Source: Bacteroidota bacterium
Lineage (GTDB): Bacteria; Bacteroidota; Bacteroidia; Chitinophagales; Chitinophagaceae
Assembly: GCA_018266455.1 (NCBI GenBank)
Contig: JAFEAJ010000022.1
Span: 153,235-217,234, forward strand
Direction of reading: 5' to 3'
DNA: 64,000 nt
Below the pieces are notes generated by a model. That model had not been told where the DNA came from, ran no database searches, and saw only the letters and a list, made by a program, of their open reading frames with translations. A program made the position numbers and the translations under genes. Below, piece by piece: positions 1 to 6,743 of the stretch. Each line of letters begins with the position of its first letter. Positions within the stretch are counted from its first letter, which is position 1.

Positions 1-1345
1 TCCTGAAGTTGAATTTAATAACGCCGAGTGAATTGTTGTCGCCTTCCTGTTGCTTTAGCTGATAGGGGAAATACCTCTTGCTCAATCTTGCCCATTTGAT
101 TTTTACCGGGTCCACCACTTCATCTTTTTCATCAAACACAATCAGGTTTTGTTTTTTCAGGTAGTCAACATTCTTTTTGATCTGAGGCAGCATTTCTTTA
201 AAAATTATGCTGTTCGGCACCGTCCATTGAGGATAAGTAATAAAGTTTGAAATCTCGCTGCTAAGCAGGGGTGTCCTCGTGTCTGGTTTCCCAACAATTA
301 CTCTTGATTGGAATACGACGGTATCGCTGTCTATAACCTTTAAATTGAAAGCAGGTAGATTAACCCATATATAAATCTTGGGCAGCGAGTCCGGCAATAG
401 TTTATAACGGTCAAGAGTGATCGCAATCCTTTTGAATTTCTCAAGGTCTGTTTCATTCAATGCATCAACCACCTGTTCATCTACCTTACCACTGGGCTTA
501 AGGTCTTTTGCTTTTTGGAATCTTTTTATTGCCGATTTCAGAACAGCAGTATCGGGCGCAGTTGAATCAGATCGCAGGTAATGCAGCTCAAACAATCTTT
601 TTTGCAAAGAATCAAAAAAAACAACAGAATCCTTGTATGGATAATGGAGATAAGTAAAAGGAGCAAAGTCTGCGTGGGCCAGAAAATCCCTGGCGTAGCG
701 CTTTAACGAATCATACCCCGGGTATTTAGGCTCAAGATTATTCAATACAGATGCGATACTGCCGGACTGCAGTACGTCCTGCAATGCCTGCATAAAAACA
801 GAATCATGGAGAACGGTGTCCTTTCGTAGCGTAATGCTGTCATAAGGCAGGCGCCCGCGTTTAATGTCTTTGACCAGCCCAAAAAAAGCATCGGTCATCA
901 GCACATCTGCCCTTGCCCATAACGCTACATTTTTTTGAGCTATGGTATCTTCATGCAAAATACGGCGGATGAAAGAAAAAGAATTATAATGGTAGTCCCC
1001 GGAAAACAATCCGTAATATTTACAACTGTCAATGAAAAAGAACAGCGAATCCGCTATCGGGCGCCATTTTGTTTTATTGCTCCAAACCCCATCATAATTT
1101 TTAACGCCGTAGTACGCGCTGTCGAGATGCAGACACCTCAGTTTAACAGAATCATTCAGGGCAAATTGGTTTTTTGATGCATATTCAATAATTGACTGTA
1201 TATCTTCGCTGAGCCTTTCGGGCACTTTTTCTTTTTTGTCCACCACATCATTTTCAGGAGGTTTTTTATTTTCGCTACAAGAAAGAAAACAGGAAGAAAC
1301 CGATACCACCAACAAAAAAATAATAATTCGCTTTCGATACTTCAT
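1..1345 (-). CDS. L,D-transpeptidase family lipoprotein (YcbB-like), C-terminus cut by window edge
   Basis: The frame is open from the ATG at 1345 to the window edge, about 448 codons with no stop. It starts with a hydrophobic lipoprotein-type signal with several Cys near residues 18-23. The middle holds a peptidoglycan-binding-like segment (AIKRFQKAKDLKPSG). After it the start of a YkuD catalytic domain can be read (VIVGKPDTRTPLLSSEI, then YPQWTVPNSI), an arrangement typical of the YcbB/LdtD branch. The catalytic HGC motif would lie outside the window. Such enzymes make 3-3 peptidoglycan crosslinks in the periplasm, and this one is probably anchored by a lipid. It is divergent from the dipeptidase gene at 1408 with 62 bases between them. 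Family is fairly sure; activity cannot be judged from the partial sequence. Confidence 0.8.
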   Translation of the reverse strand, partial: MKYRKRIIIFLLVVSVSSCFLSCSENKKPPENDVVDKKEKVPERLSEDIQSIIEYASKNQFALNDSVKLRCLHLDSAYYGVKNYDGVWSNKTKWRPIADSLFFFIDSCKYYGLFSGDYHYNSFSFIRRILHEDTIAQKNVALWARADVLMTDAFFGLVKDIKRGRLPYDSITLRKDTVLHDSVFMQALQDVLQSGSIASVLNNLEPKYPGYDSLKRYARDFLAHADFAPFTYLHYPYKDSVVFFDSLQKRLFELHYLRSDSTAPDTAVLKSAIKRFQKAKDLKPSGKVDEQVVDALNETDLEKFKRIAITLDRYKLLPDSLPKIYIWVNLPAFNLKVIDSDTVVFQSRVIVGKPDTRTPLLSSEISNFITYPQWTVPNSIIFKEMLPQIKKNVDYLKKQNLIVFDEKDEVVDPVKIKWARLSKRYFPYQLKQQEGDNNSLGVIKFNFR

Positions 1346-1407
1346 GTAAAAGATTACGGTTTATTTGGGCAATACGAGCAACTTATAATCAGGCTAACTT
1401 TGATAAT

Positions 1408-2127
1408 ATGGGCTACAAGATAACACAACCATGCAATATTTCACTATCGGCTTTTATTATTTTTTGTGCTGTTTTTGCCAATGCGCAAAGCGGCAAATTG
1501 ATGAAGCCCATACCTATTGTAAACACCATTTCAGGTTATAAGGAAACGATGAGGGCTGACATCAGCCAAAGGATGGCCAATCTCCGGCAATTTATCCCCA
1601 ATATTGTGCTTGACCTTCGATATGGGACCAAAAATAATTTTGTGCATAAAATAATGTACGCTGAAAAACCCAAGTATACATTTATGCGACTGCCTGCAGT
1701 AAAGTTGTTGTTGGGAGCACAAAAAGAGCTGAACAAAAAAGGTTATGGCCTGAAAATTTTTGATGCATACAGGCCCTATTCCGTTACCAGGAAATTTTGG
1801 GAACTGGTTCATGACGAACGTTATGTTGCCGATCCCGCACTGGGAAGCGGGCATAACCGTGGCATTGCTGTTGACCTCACCATCATTGACCTGAAAACAA
1901 AAAAAGAACTGAAAATGCCAACAGGATTTGATAGCTTTTCAGATTCAGCCCACCATGATTTCAACAACTTGCCAGTGGAAACTTTACAAAACAGGGAATT
2001 GCTCAAAAGCATCATGATAAAGCATGGCTTTGTTCCGCTGAATACAGAATGGTGGCATTATAGCCTGCCAGGCGCTGAAAAATATGAAGTAATGGATTTA
2101 AGTTTCGAAGCATTGAAGCATCTATAG
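1408..2127 (+). CDS. D-alanyl-D-alanine dipeptidase, VanX/DdpX family
   Basis: This 239-residue protein has the zinc dipeptidase signature SxHxxGxAxD as SGHNRGIAVD (His149, Asp156) and EWWH near the end (Glu214 catalytic base, His217 ligand). The substrate-binding Arg is in AYRP (Arg122). An N-terminal hydrophobic segment ending in ANAQ is a signal peptide, so the enzyme is probably periplasmic. It should cleave D-Ala-D-Ala, most likely for wall-peptide recycling, because no vanH or vanA partner is present. It is divergent from the L,D-transpeptidase gene, another enzyme acting on wall peptides. Confidence 0.9.
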   Translation: MGYKITQPCNISLSAFIIFCAVFANAQSGKLMKPIPIVNTISGYKETMRADISQRMANLRQFIPNIVLDLRYGTKNNFVHKIMYAEKPKYTFMRLPAVKLLLGAQKELNKKGYGLKIFDAYRPYSVTRKFWELVHDERYVADPALGSGHNRGIAVDLTIIDLKTKKELKMPTGFDSFSDSAHHDFNNLPVETLQNRELLKSIMIKHGFVPLNTEWWHYSLPGAEKYEVMDLSFEALKHL

Positions 2128-2207
2128 ATTGGGGTTCCCGGGCATATTTTTGAGTACATTGCCCTAATTTTTGCAAAGTTTTGAATTTAGAAATAGTAAT
2201 ACGGGGC

Positions 2208-3590
2208 CTATTTCCTTCTCCTGAACCAGAACCACAGCGGCACGCCTGTAAGCATTAGCGCCATGCCTATCGCTGCTTCACGTGGCCTCGCAAAAATAGT
2301 ATTGAAAAATAATACGGCGCTAAACAATACTACAACAGCAGGCACAACGGGATAACCCCAAACTTTATACGGCCTGGGCACATCCGGCATTTTCTTGCGC
2401 AGCACAAAAACGCCAAGCGCTGTGGCTCCATAATAAATGAACACTGCAAAAATGATCATATCAGTAAGCTGATCGAAAGTGCCCGACAACACCAGTATAG
2501 ACGCCCATATACCCTGGTACCATAATGAAACACCTGGCACATGCGCTTTGTTTAACCTGGCCACAGGGCGAAAAAACAGCCCTTCTTTTGCCATGGCATA
2601 ATACATGCGGCAGGATGATAAAATTGTTGCGTGCAATGCGCTGAGCGTGGTTACCGCAATAAGCCCGGAAATAAAAATCACGCCGTTGTTGCCCCAGAAC
2701 TGGCGCACTGCTTCAACAGCAGCAATACTGTTTTGCGAATTATAAATTTTTTCGAGTTGGGGAATAGACAATAAAGAAAGATATGCTGTGTTCACCAGCA
2801 AGTAAACGATAATGATGATGAGCACGCCAATGATAATCCCAAGTGGGATATTTCTTTTTGCATTCTTTACTTCGCCACCAATATAGCCTACTGCGGCCCA
2901 GCCCTGGTAAGCCCAGAATGCAGCCAGCATCGATGTAAAAACAGCAGTAAGCGTAACAGGTCGAGATGAGCTCGTTTTCATTTCAAAAACATGGCGCACA
3001 TCCGCATGGCTGCTGCCAAGCCCGAAAATGATGATGGTCAAAATACCAATAAAAACCAATACCAGGATACCTGCGCTCACCTCAGCGCTCGTGGCAATGC
3101 CAAGGCTGTTGATCCATGTAAACAATATGATCGCGACAATGGCAAGCAGCTTTATGTTAAACCCTGCGAACGGGTAAAACACACCGCCAATATTATAATT
3201 CTCCATTGAAGCAAACACTGGCGGCAGGTGAATAATGCTGCCCACCGACTGCGCAAAAATATAGGCAAGCGAAGAAATCGCAGCCGTTTCGATCACCGTA
3301 AAAATTGACCAGCCAAAAATGAAAGCAAAAAACCTGTTATAAATTTTTTGGTAATACACATATTCGCCACCGGTATCGGCCAGCAGCCCCGCTATCTCTG
3401 CATTGCTGAGCGCACCAAACAGGCTGATGATGCCGCCAAGCACCCAGCACACCAGCACCCAACCCGGCGAATGCAGTTCTGCAGCCATTGGGGCAATTTT
3501 TTTATACACTCCTGAACCAATGATATTGGCCACCGACACAACGATTACCATGCCCAGCCCCAGTGTGCGGCTCAACTGCCTTTGCTCCAT
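2208..3590 (-). CDS. APC-family amino acid permease
   Basis: A 460-residue polytopic membrane protein with about 12 predicted helices. The N-terminal motif ANIIGSGVYKK matches the conserved TM1 substrate-binding loop of the amino acid-polyamine-organocation superfamily. The segment ALSNAEIAGLLADTGGEYVY matches the TM2-TM3 region of LAT/YfnA-type transporters. It probably imports or exchanges amino acids across the inner membrane. It ends with a basic RRRK tail and converges with the dipeptidase gene. The substrate cannot be told from sequence. Confidence 0.88.
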   Translation of the reverse strand: MEQRQLSRTLGLGMVIVVSVANIIGSGVYKKIAPMAAELHSPGWVLVCWVLGGIISLFGALSNAEIAGLLADTGGEYVYYQKIYNRFFAFIFGWSIFTVIETAAISSLAYIFAQSVGSIIHLPPVFASMENYNIGGVFYPFAGFNIKLLAIVAIILFTWINSLGIATSAEVSAGILVLVFIGILTIIIFGLGSSHADVRHVFEMKTSSSRPVTLTAVFTSMLAAFWAYQGWAAVGYIGGEVKNAKRNIPLGIIIGVLIIIIVYLLVNTAYLSLLSIPQLEKIYNSQNSIAAVEAVRQFWGNNGVIFISGLIAVTTLSALHATILSSCRMYYAMAKEGLFFRPVARLNKAHVPGVSLWYQGIWASILVLSGTFDQLTDMIIFAVFIYYGATALGVFVLRKKMPDVPRPYKVWGYPVVPAVVVLFSAVLFFNTIFARPREAAIGMALMLTGVPLWFWFRRRK

Positions 3591-3832
3591 GGAAATAAAA
3601 AGTAAAAATTAAAAAATCAAAGCTGAAAATTAAATATAGAAAACTATCCGTTAATAAAGCAAGAAGATTTACTGCCGATTTAAAAAACATCAGCCATTAT
3701 TGTTTGACATGAAGCAATAGCGCAAATAAAAAAACAAAATATAATTCTCAACAGCTGTGTTGGATGCTCGTGTTCTTGGCATTGTTGAGACCCTATTCCG
3801 ATCTTGTAGCACAAGTCTCTTCCCTCTATTCA

Positions 3833-4390
3833 TCAAAACAACCTTTCCTGCGGCGGCTTAATGCCAAGCAACCTGATATAAATAGTCGTCTGGCCCCGGG
3901 TGTGCGCCTGGTGCTCAAAAGTCTTTAGCATAAGCCCAAGTTCAGTCACTTCATGCCCGAATATTTTTCTTTGTTCGCCCCAGTTATCAGGAGCTGAAGT
4001 TTTTACCGCATTGATGCAATAATCATAGCTCGCATCAACCAATTGCATCACTGAATCTTTATTCTGCACTGCCATATTGTGCTCAAGGTCTGATTGAATG
4101 TTGGCAGGAGGCTGCTGCCCAACAGCAGTGCCCATCAGGAAATAATTGGCCTGGGCAAGATGTATCATTTGCTGGGCAAAGCTCCTGATGCTGTCAACTG
4201 CCCTGAATGAAAATTTATCAGCAGGCATTGTATTCAGGTACTGGTCAGTGTAAGCTTTTGAACGTTCCCAATCTTCTATCATTTGCGCCTTCATGTCTTT
4301 CAGGCTATATCTCTGGGCATTTGCCTTGAAGAGCGGCAACAGCATCATAAGCAGGCTAAGTAGTGCCAATAAAGAAAATTTGCTTTTCAT
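3833..4390 (-). CDS. Exported DinB-like protein
   Basis: A 185-residue protein with a clear signal peptide (hydrophobic core LLALLSLLMMLL, cleavage near KANAQ) followed by a DinB-type four-helix bundle. Candidate metal-binding His residues sit in QQMIHLAQ and in FEHQAHTRGQ, with the family-typical ending RLLGIKPP. DinB/YfiT-type proteins are usually cytoplasmic metal-dependent transferases or hydrolases. Export to the periplasm is less common but occurs in Bacteroidota. The substrate is unknown. Confidence 0.75.
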   Translation of the reverse strand: MKSKFSLLALLSLLMMLLPLFKANAQRYSLKDMKAQMIEDWERSKAYTDQYLNTMPADKFSFRAVDSIRSFAQQMIHLAQANYFLMGTAVGQQPPANIQSDLEHNMAVQNKDSVMQLVDASYDYCINAVKTSAPDNWGEQRKIFGHEVTELGLMLKTFEHQAHTRGQTTIYIRLLGIKPPQERLF

Positions 4391-4707
4391 ACAAAACGTT
4401 TTAGTTATTTAAGGTATGGAAAAGAGATGTATTTAAAAAGTATTTTCAAATGGCTGCGCTTCAGACCAGGAAGGCCTTTCCATCTTTCCATAAACAATAG
4501 GGCCGGAAAACAGCAATTTTAATAGCGTGGCTTCTACGTTTAAAAACTTCCGATACAATTGCTTTGCAAAATGAAGAAAGAGCTGAAACACAATTGGCTG
4601 TTTTTGCAATGCCAGGCAGCCGTTGCAAATGAACAAAATCACAATATAATGCCTCGCCAGGCTATCAACATGAGCTGCTTGCCTTATGTTATTATCAGCA
4701 GGCCGTT
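4391..4707. other. Intergenic stretch, no supported gene
   Basis: This lies between the end of arsC and the start of the DinB-like gene. An open frame on the minus strand runs through it and overlaps the arsC 3' end, but its translation has no recognisable domain or good start. I see no hairpin or repeat. Confidence 0.4.
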
Positions 4708-5166
4708 TTATAAATTGTCCGATACAAATTTCCGGCAATAGTCTTTTATTTGTTGCCGCACCTGCCTGAACTGTTGTTCAACTGCTTCATCTGTTCCCGT
4801 TGCTTTTGCAGGATCTCGGAAATTGTGATGGAACCTTATAGTAGCTAAGGGGAAAATAGGGCAACGTTCTTTCGCATGGTCACAAACGGTAATAACAAAA
4901 TCAAAATCAATTTTACGATACTCATCAATGTGGTTTGACGTGTGGCTGGAAATGTCAATGCCATCCTCTTTCATGGTAGCAATGGCGTTAGGATTTACAC
5001 CATGCATTTCTACTCCTGCACTGTAAATCCCGGCTTTATCGCCTCCAAAATATCGCAAATAGCCTTCGGCAATTTGGCTTCGGCAACTGTTTCCGGTACA
5101 AAGCACCAAGACTTTCTTAATGGCAGCAGCCTGTTCCACACCCGCAGGATTTGGGTTTTTCTGCAT
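4708..5166 (-). CDS. arsC: Thioredoxin-coupled arsenate reductase ArsC
   Basis: With the start at 5166 the protein has 152 residues of the low-molecular-weight phosphatase fold. The P-loop CTGNSCR carries nucleophile Cys23 and Arg29. Cys95 and Cys102 in VITVCDHAKERCP lie 72 and 79 residues after the nucleophile, the same spacing as the Cys triad of thioredoxin-coupled ArsC (Cys10/82/89 in Staphylococcus). It reduces arsenate to arsenite in the cytoplasm. An upstream ATG at 5226 would lengthen the overlap with arsM to 110 bases and adds residues unlike the family. The 5166 start still overlaps arsM by 50 bases, which suggests translational coupling. Confidence 0.9.
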   Translation of the reverse strand: MQKNPNPAGVEQAAAIKKVLVLCTGNSCRSQIAEGYLRYFGGDKAGIYSAGVEMHGVNPNAIATMKEDGIDISSHTSNHIDEYRKIDFDFVITVCDHAKERCPIFPLATIRFHHNFRDPAKATGTDEAVEQQFRQVRQQIKDYCRKFVSDNL

Positions 5167-5956
5167 AAACGGTAACACTAAAAATTCCTGTATCGCCAGA
5201 TTTGAAATTTTCAAGCTCCGCTTCATTCAGGTAATTTTTCAAAATATCATCCGGAATGTTGATTGGCTTTTCCTTTTGAATAGCAATGTTTGAAAAACCA
5301 TTGGATCGGATGAGTTCTAAATAAATGTCTTTCTGAATGGCGCCCGCTACACAACCAGCATACATCTCGGCTTCGGTTCGTAAGGCTTTGGGAAGATTGC
5401 CGGTTAAAACAACATCAGAAATACTAAAGTGCCCGCCTTGCTTTAACACCCGAAAAATCTCCCTGAAAACTTTGTCTTTATTTGGAACAAGGTTTAAGAC
5501 ACAATTGCTCACAATTACGTCAGCCATATTTGCCGACACAGGAATATTTTCTATATCGCCCAGCCTGAACTCAACATTTACAAATCCTGCTTTTTGTGCA
5601 TTGGCTTTTGCCTTTTTGATCATTTCGGGCGTAAAGTCAATGCCGATTACCCTGCCGTCATCGCCGGTTTCATTTCTGGCAACAAAGCAGTCGTTCCCCG
5701 CACCGCTGCCCAGATCAATGACCGTGTCCCCTTTTTTGATTTTTGCAAATTGTGTGGGCAAGCCGCAACCTAACCCTAAATCTGCATCAGGATGGTAGCC
5801 CTCCATCGTGCTGTAATCATCGCTCATAATGTTGTACACATCGGTTGAGCAACAGCCCGAGCCGCAACAAGATGACTGATTGGTTTCTTTATCCTGTAAA
5901 GCGATTTCACTATATTTCTGCTTTACCAATTCTTTGATGTGTTCCGTTGTTCCCAT
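5117..5956 (-). CDS. arsM: Arsenite S-adenosylmethionine methyltransferase ArsM
   Basis: A 279-residue class I methyltransferase. The SAM motif DLGSGAGND is at 81-89, and the three arsenite-binding Cys are Cys64 (GLGCG), Cys152 (VSNCV) and Cys202 (AGCVAGA). There are also Cys clusters near residues 30-36 and at the C-terminus (CGCGTGCC). It methylates arsenite to less retained or volatile forms. I chose the ATG at 5956 because the family begins there and it leaves a 16-base gap after arsR. The open frame extends to 6076 but would overlap arsR. It is the middle gene of arsR-arsM-arsC. Confidence 0.9.
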   Translation of the reverse strand: MGTTEHIKELVKQKYSEIALQDKETNQSSCCGSGCCSTDVYNIMSDDYSTMEGYHPDADLGLGCGLPTQFAKIKKGDTVIDLGSGAGNDCFVARNETGDDGRVIGIDFTPEMIKKAKANAQKAGFVNVEFRLGDIENIPVSANMADVIVSNCVLNLVPNKDKVFREIFRVLKQGGHFSISDVVLTGNLPKALRTEAEMYAGCVAGAIQKDIYLELIRSNGFSNIAIQKEKPINIPDDILKNYLNEAELENFKSGDTGIFSVTVYAEKPKSCGCGTGCCH

Positions 5957-5972
5957 TTTTAAATTATTTAGA

Positions 5973-6305
5973 TTAACAACAAGTGCTTTTCTTTTTAGTG
6001 AGCCTGGCTGAAATGTTGCCAAAATAGTTTTGCAGTTTTTCAATTGCCTTTTCGTCAATGCAATAACAAATAGCATTGCCCTCTACTTCCCCTTTGATAA
6101 GCCCTGCATTTTTTAGCTCTTTCAGATGTTGCGACACGGTGGGCTGCGCAAGGGGCAATTCGTTTACGATGTCGCCACAAATACAGGCGTCCACTTTTAT
6201 TAAGTATTCAATAATGGCAACCCTTGCCGGATGCCCCAAAGCCTTTGCCAGGCCCGCGATAGCGTTTTGCTTGCCTGTAAAATGTTCAGTCTTTGTAGCT
6301 CCCAT
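5973..6305 (-). CDS. arsR: ArsR/SmtB-family arsenic-responsive repressor
   Basis: A 110-residue winged-helix protein. The metalloid-sensing loop is DACICGD, equivalent to the ELCVCDL motif of classical ArsR, and the recognition helix is in [16 protein letters not shown]. The tail ends in KKKSTCC, giving further thiols. Arsenite binding to the Cys pair should release it from DNA. It heads the arsR-arsM-arsC operon, and a perfect palindrome 12 bases before its ATG is the likely operator, so it is probably self-regulated. Confidence 0.92.
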   Translation of the reverse strand: MGATKTEHFTGKQNAIAGLAKALGHPARVAIIEYLIKVDACICGDIVNELPLAQPTVSQHLKELKNAGLIKGEVEGNAICYCIDEKAIEKLQNYFGNISARLTKKKSTCC

Positions 6306-6316
6306 CTCAATTAATT

Positions 6317-6355
6317 TAATATTGCAATATTACGATAAAGATTTTACCAGCCAAA
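6317..6355 (-). promoter_or_regulatory. ars operon promoter with overlapping palindromic ArsR operator
   Basis: Positions 6317-6332 are a perfect 16-base palindrome, TAATATTGCAATATTA. Its first eight bases on the minus strand, TAATATTG, differ from the Bacteroidota -7 element TAnnTTTG by one base. A -33 TTTG lies at 6352-6355 with a 19-base spacer. An operator over the -7 box fits repression by ArsR. Promoter and operator roles are inferred; the palindrome is directly visible. Confidence 0.7.
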
Positions 6356-6743
6356 TATTTTTCCCCGCTTTCCTGAAGCAGCCCTAAAAGCCAGGCTATT
6401 GCTTTAGCTTGCCCAAAGTTTACAGTAAGAATGAGAAGGCTTGTTGATGCACAACAATTAATGAGGAACAACGTAGCCCGGTAATTTATTCGAAATGCGA
6501 TTAACGTGTTATCTTTATTCTTGTTTTTCTTCTTTAATTTGTTTTGACAAAATCATATTTCTGTTGTCATCCCTTATTGCAAATTCAAAATTGCTCGTAT
6601 TGTATTTTTGTTCAATAGGCGATAGAAAAATCATGCTGAAGCTATCCCTATTAAACAATACAGTTGTTTGCTAATTTTAATTTAGCTTATTAAAAACCGG
6701 GGCAATAGAAACTGGTAGAATTTGACAAAAATAAACATCAGGC
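6333..6743. other. Intergenic region between the ars operon and the SUMF1-fusion gene
   Basis: About 410 bases separate two divergent transcription units. Apart from the ars -33 element I see no gene, repeat or strong hairpin. It should hold the promoter for the gene starting at 6744. Confidence 0.4.

Noticed and set aside
4433..4738. Open frame downstream of and overlapping arsC on the same strand
   Set aside because: The translation has no recognisable domain, overlaps the conserved arsC end and has no good start context.
5957..6076. N-terminal extension of ArsM to 6076
   Set aside because: It lies inside arsR and adds residues unlike ArsM; the ATG at 5956 fits the family and the 16-base gap.
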